Source of the DNA: Rhodococcus opacus B4
Lineage (GTDB): Bacteria > Actinomycetota > Actinomycetes > Mycobacteriales > Mycobacteriaceae
NCBI RefSeq assembly: GCF_000010805.1
Contig: NC_012520.1
Span: 372,001-436,000 of the forward strand
Direction of reading: 5' to 3'
Length of the DNA: 64,000 nucleotides
Shown here: positions 9,173 to 19,000 of the stretch, in pieces
Layout of the letters: each line of letters starts with the position of its first letter
Position numbering within the stretch: position 1 is the first letter of the stretch
Translations under genes and position numbers: made by a program
The notes under the pieces: model-generated
Seen by the model: only the letters and a program-made list of their open reading frames with translations
Database searches by the model: none
Told to the model about the DNA's origin: nothing

Positions 9173-9355
9173 CGGCCACTGCCTTTCTGTGTAGAAGATT
9201 ACTTCAGAATTTCCTTGCGGCGCAACGCAGCCCGAACAATTGTGAGTGGCTGTCGAATGGTTGCGGCACATTTCACGACCGACGAGGTGCGGCGCAAGTG
9301 CGGAGGCCTCTTTTGTCGAGGAAATACGACCGAGGCGATTCTCAACCGACGATTG

Positions 9356-9670
9356 TCATTTTTCGTCGAGCGTCTTCACGTACTCGGAATCGGCGATCGG
9401 AAGGTCGACATTACTCGAACCACCTGGACTGCCGAGATCCTTGGTTACTTCCCTCGACGATTCTTGGAAGGGCTGCCACTGCTCATCGACCTTTTGTGCG
9501 GGACGGATGGCACTGACGGGACACACCGGCTCGCATGCACCGCAGTCGATGCACTCGTTCTGATGAATGTAGAGCATCCGGCCGCCCTCGTAGATGCAAT
9601 CTACCGGGCATTCTTCGATGCACGACTTGTCCATAACGTCCACACACGGTTCACCAATGACGAATGCCAT
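9356..9670 (-). CDS. 7Fe ferredoxin (FdxA-like)
   Basis: A 104-residue ferredoxin. Cys9, Cys17, Cys21 and Cys25 lie in the N-terminal cluster region. Cys40-x2-Cys43-x2-Cys46-x3-Cys50-Pro is the 4Fe-4S motif of the 3Fe-4S/4Fe-4S type. A very good AAGGAGG site precedes the ATG. Placed between the ferredoxin reductase and aldehyde dehydrogenase genes and behind R2lox, it most likely carries electrons from NAD(P)H through the reductase to the di-metal oxidase. Confidence 0.93.
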   Translation of the reverse strand: MAFVIGEPCVDVMDKSCIEECPVDCIYEGGRMLYIHQNECIDCGACEPVCPVSAIRPAQKVDEQWQPFQESSREVTKDLGSPGGSSNVDLPIADSEYVKTLDEK

Positions 9671-9716
9671 CAGATCTACCTCCTTGCTATTTGCGTGACA
9701 AACTTTGCCGACGAGG

Positions 9717-10733
9717 TCAGGCCTCGGCGAGCACGGGTTGAACCAGATCGCTCGAATGGCCTGGTGCGAGGGATGCGTTCGGGTCGAGCGCTACCGCTGC
9801 GTTGTTCACCGCGGTAGCCACCTCACCGAAACCGACGGCGATCAGTTTCACTTTCCCGTCGAAGGTGGCGGCGTCCCCCGCGGCAAAGATATTGGGCAGG
9901 GTGGTCCGCATTGTGCTGTCCACTGTGATCGACCGGCCTTCGAGTTCGAGGCCCCAGTCCGCGATCGGCCCGAGATTCATCAGGAATCCGAGCGCGGCAA
10001 CGACAACCTGGGCCTTGACTTCACGTCCGGACGACTCGCCGGCGACCTTGACGACAACGCTCTCAACCTGATCATCGCCACGTATTTCCGCCACATCGGC
10101 ATCGAGCAGCAGATCGCAGGCAGACTCACGCAGTAGGCGGACCGAGTGCTCGTGCGCCCGGAACTGCTTACGCCGGTGGACGAGCGTGACGGAGCGGGCC
10201 CGCGGTAATGCGGCCAACGCCCAGTCCACTGCAGAGTCACCGCCGCCGACGACGACGACATCCTGACCGTCGAGGACGTCTAGCCGGGGAACGAAGTAGC
10301 GCAGTCCTCGACCGAGAAAGGCCTCCCCGGTTGCCAGGGGCCGCGGAGTGACAGCTCCGACACCGGAGGTGATCACCACAGCCCGCGCGTCGATCACCAC
10401 ACGTTTCGAGGTGGTGACCCGCCACCCGGCGGGGAGGCGTTCGAGTGTGTCGGCCTGTTGTGAGAGCAGGTGTTTGGGAGCGAACGCCTCTGCTTGCTGG
10501 GTGAGATTCCGGATGAGCTGCTGCCCCTGCACGCCGGGCAGGCCGGCGACGTCGTAGATGTTCTTTTCGGGGTAGATGGCCTGTACTTGGCCGCCGACCT
10601 CGGGCAAGGCGTCAACCAGTGCCGTGCTGAGCCCTCGAAAACCCGCGCAGTAAGCGCCGAAGAGGCCAACCGGTCCGGCACCGACGAACAGCAGGTCGAC
10701 GGCGACGTCGGCTGTCGAGATTTCGGTTGTCAT
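9717..10733 (-). CDS. Ferredoxin-NAD(P)+ reductase, thioredoxin-reductase-like (YumC type)
   Basis: A 338-residue flavoprotein of the type 2 ferredoxin-NADP+ reductase group. The FAD site 'LLFVGAGPVGLFGAYCAG' is at residues 14-31, the NAD(P) site is 'VVVGGGDSAVDWAL', and the late FAD motif is 'NIFAAGDAATF'. It lacks the CxxC redox pair of thioredoxin reductases, as expected for this group. GAGGAG lies upstream of the ATG. It probably reduces the adjacent ferredoxin. Confidence 0.9.
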   Translation of the reverse strand: MTTEISTADVAVDLLFVGAGPVGLFGAYCAGFRGLSTALVDALPEVGGQVQAIYPEKNIYDVAGLPGVQGQQLIRNLTQQAEAFAPKHLLSQQADTLERLPAGWRVTTSKRVVIDARAVVITSGVGAVTPRPLATGEAFLGRGLRYFVPRLDVLDGQDVVVVGGGDSAVDWALAALPRARSVTLVHRRKQFRAHEHSVRLLRESACDLLLDADVAEIRGDDQVESVVVKVAGESSGREVKAQVVVAALGFLMNLGPIADWGLELEGRSITVDSTMRTTLPNIFAAGDAATFDGKVKLIAVGFGEVATAVNNAAVALDPNASLAPGHSSDLVQPVLAEA

Positions 10734-10815
10734 GCAGATCGCTCCTCGGGTTCAGGGTTGGCGTAGACGGGTGGTACGGATGTGTGTCCGCGACTGCGAC
10801 ACGACACCGGACGGG

Positions 10816-11796
10816 TCAGGAGGTGGCACTCGTCAGAAGTTGGGACAACTGGAGCTCGTCTTCCGCGGCGAACTTGTCCTCGAGCTGCATCGGGGAGTAG
10901 TCCTCGTCGATCTCCTCCAGCGGCCTGCCGCGCGCGCTTTCGATCGACTCGAGCCGTCGGTTGAGCTTGTCCATCCCGTAGTCGGTCATCTCGTCGATGG
11001 TGATACCGAACGGGATTTCGTCGAAGGTGTCGAAGATCCTGACGATCAGCTGCAGGGCGGGCTCCAACAGCTCCTGCATGCGCTCGTCTACGACATCCCA
11101 GTTCCGGTCGTCGGCGGCCACATGCCGCCGGCAGGTGAACGTGCCCCAGGCCATGTGCCGACGCTCATCGTCACCGATGTGCTTGATCACTTCCTGCATC
11201 CCGGGCAGGATGTTGCGACTCTTGCAGACCTTGGCCCAGGCGTAGTAGCCGGTGAGCGCGAGGCATCCCTCGACCACGTGGTTGTAGGTGACCGAGGCGC
11301 GGATCTGGGCCGCCGGCGACGGGTCCGTGGTCAGTGCGTACAGCGACTTGGGGAGTTCCTCGGTGAAGATCCGCTGGTAAGGCTCGCTGTAATCCACATA
11401 TTCGTGGAGATCGCTGCTCAGTCCCACTGCGTCGAACCAAAGTCGGAACGCCTGCATGTGCTTGGCTTCTTCGAAGGTGAACTGGGTGAGGTAGGCCTCG
11501 TCGGCCAGCCTGCCCTCGGCGGCCATCGCCGACATGAAGGGCTGCAGATCCTGTGCCACCGACTCCTCGCCGGCGATGAAATGTGCGGCGAGGATGCAGG
11601 TGAGCCGCTTTTCTTCATCGGAGAGTCCGGCGAAGTCTTGGGCGTCCTGGGAGAAGTCGATGGCTTCGGGGTCCCAGAACTTCTTGTTTCCCTTGCGGAA
11701 CAATTTCATTGCGAATGAATTCATTCGCAGGCCGCCCTCGCTGAGGCTGCCAAATCCGCTTCGTTTGCCATGCTCGATAACGCGGTCGATTGCCAT
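10816..11796 (-). CDS. R2-like ligand-binding oxidase (R2lox)
   Basis: A 326-residue ferritin-like di-metal protein closely resembling mycobacterial R2lox (Rv0233). All six expected metal ligands are present: E77, E110, H113, E176, E211 and H214 ('GEESV', 'FEEAKH', 'VVEG', 'DERRH'). V80 and Y171, the pair that forms the Val-Tyr ether cross-link in R2lox, are also present. R2lox binds a Mn/Fe centre and a long-chain fatty-acid-like ligand; its physiological reaction is unknown. Here it is followed directly by a reductase and a ferredoxin and preceded by an alcohol dehydrogenase, which suggests an oxygenase or oxidase role. An AAAGGA site precedes the ATG. Confidence 0.92.
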   Translation of the reverse strand: MAIDRVIEHGKRSGFGSLSEGGLRMNSFAMKLFRKGNKKFWDPEAIDFSQDAQDFAGLSDEEKRLTCILAAHFIAGEESVAQDLQPFMSAMAAEGRLADEAYLTQFTFEEAKHMQAFRLWFDAVGLSSDLHEYVDYSEPYQRIFTEELPKSLYALTTDPSPAAQIRASVTYNHVVEGCLALTGYYAWAKVCKSRNILPGMQEVIKHIGDDERRHMAWGTFTCRRHVAADDRNWDVVDERMQELLEPALQLIVRIFDTFDEIPFGITIDEMTDYGMDKLNRRLESIESARGRPLEEIDEDYSPMQLEDKFAAEDELQLSQLLTSATS

Positions 11797-11844
11797 ACCA
11801 TTTCCTTTTCTAGTGGTGCGCGTTTGGTGGAGGAGAATGCGAAC

Positions 11845-12951
11845 TCAGTAGCGGATCACGCCACGGATGTTCTTTCCGTCGCGCATATCTGCGTAGCCCT
11901 GGTTGATGTCCTCGAGGTCGTACTCGGTTGTTACCAGCTCGTCGAGCTTCAACTGTCCGAGGGTGTACAGCTCGAGCAAGCGGGGAATGTCGTGCTGACC
12001 GTTCGATGATCCGAACAGCGATCCTCGGATTTGCTTTTCGTAGAGGGTCAATTCGAGAAGGTTTGTCGTGATGGTGGTTTCCTCGGGGTGGCCGATGGCG
12101 GTAACGACGACTCGGCCCCGCTTGCCGACGAGGCTCAGGGCGGGTGTCATATAGGCGCCCTCGGCGACATCGGTGGTGATGACGCAGACATCCGCGAGCT
12201 GGCCGCGGGTGAGTTCGCTGACCACGTTCCACGCCTCGTCGACCGACGAAGCGGTGTGCGTGGCGCCGAACTCGCGTGACTTGGTGCGTTTGAACTCGAC
12301 CGGGTCAACGGCCATGATCATGCGGGCGCCGGCGATCCGTGCTCCCTGGATCGCGTTCATGCCGATGCCTCCTGCGCCGATGACGACGACGGCGTCGCCG
12401 GCTCGCACCTCACCCGAACGAACTGCGCTGCCGTACCCGGTCGTTACTCCACAGCCCACCAGCGCAGCCTTGTCCAGGGGAATGCCGTCATCGATCTTCA
12501 CCACCGATGCTGCTGGGACGACCGTGTATTCGGAAAAGGTTCCGAGCAAACACATTTGACCGACATCCTCGCCGCGCGCATGGAACCGGTACGTCCCGTC
12601 GAGTTGGGGTCCGAGCATCACCGCGGCACCGGAATCGCACAAGTTGCCGATCCCGCGTACGCAGTACGAGCACCGGCCGCATGCGGGCAGGAACATCATG
12701 ACGACGTGATCACCCTCGGAAATGTCGGCGACGTTCGCCCCTACTGCCTCGACGACACCGGCGCCCTCATGCCCTCCCACGAGCGGGTAGGGGAAAGGCA
12801 AGTCGCCTGTGACCAGGTGTTCGTCGGAATGGCACAGTCCGCTGGCGGTCAGCTTGATCAGAACCTCGCCCTCGCCGGGTGGATCCAAGTCGATCTCCTC
12901 GACCTGCCACTTCTCGTTCTGACCCCACAGGACTGCTGCTTTTGTCTTCAC
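11845..12951 (-). CDS. Zn-dependent alcohol dehydrogenase, NDMA-dependent type
   Basis: A 368-residue medium-chain Zn alcohol dehydrogenase with the catalytic zinc motifs 'GLCHSDEHLV' and 'GGHEGAGVVEAVG', the structural zinc motif 'CGRCSYCVRGIGNLC' and the Rossmann motif 'VIGAGGIGMNAIQGA'. It matches the actinobacterial group whose NAD(H) can stay tightly bound, so that turnover is assayed with nitroso-dimethylaniline or an internal carrier. The start is the GTG at 12951 (MKTKAAV) with GAGGGAG 10 bases upstream. As first gene of the block it likely oxidises the alcohol made by R2lox. A truncated paralogue lies at 41124-41588. Confidence 0.92.
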   Translation of the reverse strand: MKTKAAVLWGQNEKWQVEEIDLDPPGEGEVLIKLTASGLCHSDEHLVTGDLPFPYPLVGGHEGAGVVEAVGANVADISEGDHVVMMFLPACGRCSYCVRGIGNLCDSGAAVMLGPQLDGTYRFHARGEDVGQMCLLGTFSEYTVVPAASVVKIDDGIPLDKAALVGCGVTTGYGSAVRSGEVRAGDAVVVIGAGGIGMNAIQGARIAGARMIMAVDPVEFKRTKSREFGATHTASSVDEAWNVVSELTRGQLADVCVITTDVAEGAYMTPALSLVGKRGRVVVTAIGHPEETTITTNLLELTLYEKQIRGSLFGSSNGQHDIPRLLELYTLGQLKLDELVTTEYDLEDINQGYADMRDGKNIRGVIRY

Positions 12952-13325
12952 GGGCTGTTGACTCCCTCACTCGCGGAACGGCGTGTAACCATCATCACAA
13001 TGATTGGGGGGTGTTCGCGCGAGCCGCGCGTGCCGCTGATGGCCCCTGGGGGCCAGGTGCAGGACTATGTATGCCACGGCTCGACCACGGTGTACCGAGT
13101 TGTTCCCTTGGCGCGGTCACATAGGTAGCCGGGCGTTACCGGCGAGCCCGGTACCGGGGCGCCCTATAGGTCGTGGACTGATCGATCACCTGAGAATTCG
13201 TTGATCACCGTGCCGTGCCGGGTCGCGCGAGGGCTACGCGGCCACTTCGACAGACTGCGGAGGAGTGCACCGGGCGGGCATCGCCTCGGATTCGCGACAC
13301 CCAGGCGCCGGGACTGGCCCTCCAC
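12952..13325. promoter_or_regulatory. Leader/promoter region of the ADH-R2lox-Mce block
   Basis: No gene is apparent. This 374-base stretch precedes the first gene of the minus-strand block and should hold its promoter. Visible structure includes a perfect TGGCCCC-TG-GGGGCCA inverted repeat at 13040-13055 and, further on, a 12-base palindrome CCCGGTACCGGG and a TGATCGATCA palindrome. None can be tied to a known regulator by eye. Confidence 0.45.
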
Positions 13326-14645
13326 TCACGTAATGGGCACTTCGAGGTACACCGCGAGGCCACCACCTGTCCGCGCACCGAAGTGCAAGCGCCCATTCAG
13401 CGAGATCACGATCTGATCGGCGATCCACAAGCCGAGTCCCGCGCTACCACGCTGATCACCGACGGACACGAACTTCTTGGTGACGATGGAAGCCAGCTCG
13501 GGAGGTAGCCCGGGGCCGCGATCGAGGATCTCGAGATGCAATTCGGACCGACTCACTCGAGCGACTATGTCGACCGGCTCACCCCGTCCGTGCCGACTGG
13601 CGTTCGTGAGCAGATTGGTGATCACGCGGCGAAGCAACTGCGGATCGAACCGGCACCGGACATCCGGTGGCGAGATCGTCATCCGAAGTTGAGGAGGGAC
13701 CAGGCCGACGGCGTCTGCGGTGGCAAGCAGGAAGTCGTGCAGAAGAACCAGCTGCCGATGCCCGGTGCTGAACGTGGGTCGACGGCTCGCTGCAACATCC
13801 CCCAGAGCATCCATCATCGCCGACAGGTGACCTGCATGTGCCGCGATCAGGTCCCTGGCCCGTTGAGTATCGTGGGCCGGTAGATTGCGTTGACCTGCGT
13901 CGGCCAGGGCCTTCAAAGAAGCGATCGGCGTTCGTAATTCGTGCAAAATGACCTGTAGGCCAGTCTCCTGGGCCTCATACGACTTCAGCAATCGAGCACG
14001 CAGGTCCCGTTCCTCCTCGGCGGCCGCGTGTTCGGCGGCCGCTTCGGCCCGCGCCGCCGCCTGCGCTTGCGCCGCGCCTTCGGTGAGCAACGTGAAGGCC
14101 GCCGTCAATGCGGCGGTGAACAACAGATATAGCGGCCACCACAGCCCGGCCTGTAGTCGAACCTCGAGCGGCGTGTCCGCGGAGTTCACAGTGAGTGCGA
14201 GGAGGAAATACGACACACCCAGCGCAAGGGAGAGCAGGACGGTACCCGCAAAAGACAATCGCGTCGCCGCGGCGATGATAACCAGAAACAGCAACGCCAC
14301 GGTGGGACTTTCCCTACCGCCGGTTGTCGCGATGAACCCGAGCGACAGCCCCGCGTCCAGGGTAGTCACGATTGCGGACGCCCTCATGCTCCCCAGTTCA
14401 GTCGACGGATAGTAGAACCCCGTGAGCGAATACACGGTCGAGATACCGAGGAGAAGTAGCGCCCACCCGAGATGCTCGCGTACATTGCCCGCTCCCACCG
14501 CCAGCAGCACCCCCACCGACAGCACGACACCACAACGGACGCTGATGATGATCCGCTGGATCGTTCGGATATCGGTATCGCTAAACGATTCCGTGCCCGA
14601 GTGCATACTGGATCCCGACGAGCGCCACCACGGAACGGCCGACAT
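13326..14645 (-). CDS. Membrane sensor histidine kinase
   Basis: A 439-residue sensor kinase. Five to six hydrophobic helices span about residues 28-185. A coiled, Ala/Glu-rich linker follows, then the phospho-acceptor box 'HELRTPIASLK' (His235), the N box 'NLLTNASRHG' and the ATP lid 'GSAGLGLWIAD'. There is almost no extracytoplasmic loop, so it probably senses a membrane-borne or intramembrane signal. GGGAGG precedes the ATG. It is divergent from, and 75 bases from, the response regulator at 14721, and is likely its partner. Position next to the R2lox-Mce block suggests that target, by inference only. Confidence 0.9.
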   Translation of the reverse strand: MSAVPWWRSSGSSMHSGTESFSDTDIRTIQRIIISVRCGVVLSVGVLLAVGAGNVREHLGWALLLLGISTVYSLTGFYYPSTELGSMRASAIVTTLDAGLSLGFIATTGGRESPTVALLFLVIIAAATRLSFAGTVLLSLALGVSYFLLALTVNSADTPLEVRLQAGLWWPLYLLFTAALTAAFTLLTEGAAQAQAAARAEAAAEHAAAEEERDLRARLLKSYEAQETGLQVILHELRTPIASLKALADAGQRNLPAHDTQRARDLIAAHAGHLSAMMDALGDVAASRRPTFSTGHRQLVLLHDFLLATADAVGLVPPQLRMTISPPDVRCRFDPQLLRRVITNLLTNASRHGRGEPVDIVARVSRSELHLEILDRGPGLPPELASIVTKKFVSVGDQRGSAGLGLWIADQIVISLNGRLHFGARTGGGLAVYLEVPIT

Positions 14646-14720
14646 GGTTACCTCCCACTTACACTCAACCAGTCGTTTGATGTGTAATCACTGTGGCATG
14701 ACACTAATTCGGGTGAGGCA

Positions 14721-15383
14721 ATGCGTGACCAGAAACTGATATTGGCCCTGATCGATGATCATGATTTGTTCACGCAAGGGCTGGCAATGCTCCTCGAGGC
14801 GCAGGACGCCGACCGTTTCGAGGTAGGCGGCATCACCAACCGAGCAGATGAGGCCCTGGCCCTGGTCGGCTCGTGCGGTGCAGACATCGCAATCGTCGAT
14901 CTCACGATGCCCCCGACCGGCGGAATGCTGGCGATTCGTCAAATCAAGTCCCGATACCCCGACACGAAAGTCGTCGTGCTGTCCGGGACGACGGACTACA
15001 AGCTCGCCGAGGAAGCCTTACGAGCCGGCGCCGACGGATTTCTACCAAAGTCGGCGGACCCACACGTACTGGTAGCTCCGCTCTTGACCGTGGCCGCCGG
15101 TCTACGAGTCATCGCACCTGATTTGTTGACCGTACTTCTCGATTCTGTCCGGCACCCTCCGCAAAGCCTGCTCGACAAACTGGCCGTGGAGGAGATTCGA
15201 CTCTGGGTTCTGCTCTCCCGCGGCCTGGAGACCACGGAGATCGCCAAGCACATGCTCGTCTCCGAACGCACAACCAAACGAATGGTGGCAGCGCTGCTCA
15301 ACAAACTGGGGGCGCCGAATCGGGTCGTCGCGGCCGGCTTGGCCGGTCACTACGGGCTCCTCGGCACGAGCACAGTCGACTGA
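14721..15383 (+). CDS. NarL/FixJ-type response regulator
   Basis: A 220-residue response regulator. The receiver domain has the acidic pair Asp12-Asp13 ('LIDDHDLF'), phospho-acceptor Asp60 ('IAIVDLTMP') and the conserved Lys ('GFLPKSADP'). A C-terminal LuxR-type helix-turn-helix spans about residues 160-200 ('GLETTEIAKHMLVSERTTKR'). It is transcribed away from its presumed kinase gene, an unusual arrangement since most pairs are co-directional. Confidence 0.9.
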   Translation: MRDQKLILALIDDHDLFTQGLAMLLEAQDADRFEVGGITNRADEALALVGSCGADIAIVDLTMPPTGGMLAIRQIKSRYPDTKVVVLSGTTDYKLAEEALRAGADGFLPKSADPHVLVAPLLTVAAGLRVIAPDLLTVLLDSVRHPPQSLLDKLAVEEIRLWVLLSRGLETTEIAKHMLVSERTTKRMVAALLNKLGAPNRVVAAGLAGHYGLLGTSTVD

Positions 15384-15612
15384 GCGTCGTCGCCAGATCT
15401 ATGAAGTTCCTGGCCCGGTTGTGCAACCAGAAGTGGACGTAAGGGCCGCGGTCAGCGCCCCGGGTGTGGCCAACACGATGAGATAGTGCCCGATGGCACA
15501 CGATCGAAGCTCGCTGACGCCAACTGCGTGGGTGGTCGGCCCGCCTATGCCTGAGCAGCGCAACGGGCCGTGAGGGCATGTCAAGCACCGGCCACCCCCC
15601 CAAAAAAGGCCC
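15384..15612. other. Intergenic, no gene seen
   Basis: Between the response regulator stop and the integrase remnant I see no coding pattern, only a C-run followed by an A-run near 15598-15606. Confidence 0.4.
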
Positions 15613-15830
15613 AGTCCAGCCAACGTCAACACGGTCTGGGGCCGGCACACCTACGCCACCCAGGCTAGGGCGAAATCCCTGTCGGAATGGTCTCCAAGCT
15701 GCTCGGGCACACATCGTTGACCATCATTACTAACGGGCACCCTGAGCGGCGAGCACGACAAACGCTGGCCGGAGCCGACTGGTTCACCACCACGGCGGTG
15801 ACGCTACGAGTCCCAGGTATTCCGTGCCGT
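15613..15830 (+). pseudogene. Tyrosine recombinase (phage-type integrase) remnant
   Basis: Two frames together give a recognisable integrase C-terminus. 'VWGRHTYATQA' matches the HxxR-region segment, followed after a frameshift by 'GEIPVGMVSKLLGHTSLTI', the LGH motif region. The expected catalytic Tyr further on is not found and the frame is broken, so this is a dead fragment. It marks an old integration event between the two-component pair and the PknK-like gene. Confidence 0.7.
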
Positions 15831-16030
15831 CCACCCCACCACGATTCCTCTGCGGCGAGGCGCGTCGGTACGGCACCTGCGCCGCGACGCGGACGTCCTG
15901 TGCAGGCGCCCGGCCCACCATGATGGCCCTGCGGGTCAGTTCTTCCGCCCATGGCGGTTGGACGATGGGCATTCGTATTCTTTCCAGAAAATGCTAACGC
16001 AGGCATCGCCAGGGAGACCAGGATTAGGAG

Positions 16031-19000
16031 ATGGCCGATGCAGAGCCCGCACGGACTGAACGCGACGTAGCGCTCTCAGTCGTCTCCGAGCTCGAAGCCG
16101 AAGGCTTCAACGACGCGCTGGAAGTTGGTCGCGGAGGCTTCGGCGTCGTCTACCGTTGTGTTCAGACCGCATTGGATCGAACAGTCGCGATCAAGGTCTT
16201 GAATGAAGGCTTCGAACGTGACGAGCGCGAACGCTTCGTCCGAGAACAACGGGTCATGGGAAGATTGTCCGGGCATCCGAATATCGTCCAGATACTGCAG
16301 GTGGGAGTTCTCGCGGCAGGGCGCCCGTATATCGTGATGCCATTCCACGCGCGCGATTCGCTGGAAGCGTGGGTTCGACGCCACGGCCCCTTGCCCTGGC
16401 CGGATGTCCTTCAGGTCGGGATCAAGCTCGCTGGCGCTCTACACACAGCACACGACCTCGAGATATTGCACCGCGACGTGAAGCCGGCCAACATCCTGAT
16501 CACCGACTACGGGGAGCCTCAGTTAGCCGACTTCGGCATCGCGCGGGTCGGCGGCGCCTTCAAGACTTCGACGGGACACATCGCAGGCTCGCCCGCCTAC
16601 ACCGCCCCGGAATTGCTGCAGGGTCAGGCACCCGGACCGGTATCCGATATCTACGGACTCGGCTCGACGCTCTTCACGTTGATGACCGGACACGCAGCGT
16701 TCGAACGCCGGGCCGGCGAGGGCGTTGTTGCTCAGTTCGTACGAATCACCCGTGCGTCGATCCCCGACCTCCGTATGCGGAATTTTCCACCCGATGTGGT
16801 GGCCGCAATTGAGCATGCGATGGCCAAGTCTCCAACAGACCGCCCCCAATCGGCCGTCGCTCTCGGAGATGAACTCCGGGGAATCCGAGAGAAGCACGGA
16901 TTGTACAGCGCGGATATGGCGCTTGCAGGGCCCACAGGAACCGATACTTTCGCGAACCGTTCCGCGGACCAACCGGTTGGTAGGGCACATGAGGCTGGGT
17001 GGATGCCTGCGGCGACATCCACACCGCCGAGCGCCTCGACCAAGTTCCGTCCGCCCACCTCCACTCGACCATTGGTGGTGCGGCGCAGGCTGATCGACAC
17101 TCTGCAAAGTGGTGCGCACCGCAGATTGGTCCTGATACATGCGCCCGCCGGCTTCGGCAAAAGCACGCTGGCGTCGCAGTGGCGAGGCGTTCTGGTCGAG
17201 GACGGTGCCTCAGTCGCATGGCTGAGCGTCGACCCCGACGACAACAATGTGGTCTGGTTTCTCGCCCATCTGGTAGAAGCAGTCCGCCAGGTTCGCCCCG
17301 CCCTGGCGCGTGAGCTCGGACAGATCCTCGAAGACCATCCCCCGGACGCGGCCCGATACGTACTGAGTTCGCTGATCGACGAGATCCATTCCAGTGGCGA
17401 GCGTTTGGTGGTCGTCATCGATGATTGGCATCGGGTGAGCGCAGACGAAACGATCGAGGCCATGGACTTCCTCCTCGACCATGGGTGTCACCATCTGCAG
17501 CTGGTAGTGACGAGTCGCACTCAGGCCGGTCTACCCCTGAGCAGGATGCGGGTGAGCGACGAACTCGTGGAAATAGACCCGGACGCACTGCGGTTCGATG
17601 CCTCGGAAGCGAAGGCTTTCCTCCTCGACGTCAATGGCCTGCGGCTAAGCGAATCGGAGGTCACTGAACTGGCCATCGCGACGGACGGATGGGCGGCCGC
17701 GCTGCAGTTGGCATCGCTGTCGCTTCGCGGCCGGGACGATCCGGCAGAGTTCATCAGACATCTGTCTGGACGGCATCATGCCATCGGCGAGTATCTCGTG
17801 GCCAACGTGCTTCACACGCTCGAGCCCCACCTACTCGATTTCCTGATGGCCACGGCGATCGCCGAGAAGGTCTGCGGCGACCTAGCCGCAAAACTAACCG
17901 GCCTGCAATCTGGCCAGGCACTGCTCGAGGAAGCCGAAGGTCGGGATCTCTTCTTGACCAGCATCGACGATGACAAGGAATGGTTCCGCTACCACCATCT
18001 GTTCGCCGAGTTCCTCCAACGTCGACTCGAACGAGTCGATCCGGCAAGGGCCCGAGAACTGCATCTCACTGCGTCGACCTGGTTCGAGGACCACGGAATG
18101 CTCAGTGAGGCAGTCGATCACGTAATGGCGGCGAAGGATTTCGATCGTGCCGCTCATCTGGTCGAATCAGGTGGAATGGAGTTGATCGAGAACTCCAGGA
18201 TGGCAACATTGCTTGGTCTTGTCGCGAAGCTTCCCCCCGCTGTGGCATACAATCGACCGCGTCTTCAGCTCACCGTCGCGTGGGGAAATGTGTTGTTACA
18301 GCGGCCGAAGGTCATGCAACTCGCGCTCGACCGTCTCTCTTCCTCCCTCGATTCGGAGTCGATGACCGAGTGGGAACAGCGTGCTATCGCCCGCGAAGCA
18401 AACTTGGTCCGAGCAGTCGCAAAGGTCCTCGCCGATCAGAGCGAGGGTGTTCAGGACCTGATCGACGACATTCTCCGAGATCCTGACGGTTTGCGTCCTT
18501 TCGTCGCGTCGGCCGCGAGCGATGTGGCGTCGTTTCTGGCGATTCACAACTTCGAGTTCGCGGCAGCTCGGCGATGGCAGGACTGGGCACGCAGGTATCA
18601 CGAGCAGACCGTCGGGCCGTTCAGTGCGGTCTACGGCCACTGCATGGCTGGAGTAGCAGCATACGAGGTTCTCGACGTCGGGGAGGCCGAGAACATCTTT
18701 CATACCGCACTGGCGCTCGCACGACAGACCGGCATGCACAGTCACGCCGCACGCCTCGCTGGCGCACTTCTCGGTTCTGTGCTGTACGACAAGGGCGCCA
18801 TCGACGGCGCGGAAGAGTTGCTCGATCGCAGCAACGAACTCGGCCCCGAAGGTGGTGTCGTCGACATCATGCTCGCCACCTACGGCGTTGGATCACGGAT
18901 CAAGGTACTTCGCGGAGACCGTGATTCCGCGACGATCCGTCTGGAGGAAGGGGCGAGGATAGCGGAGAAGCTCCATCTTCCGCGTTTGGCCAAGCGCATT

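Noticed and set aside
9173-9271. N-terminal extension of the aldehyde dehydrogenase with several Cys residues
   Set aside because: No ribosome-binding site for it and no family similarity; the ATG at 9172 has one.
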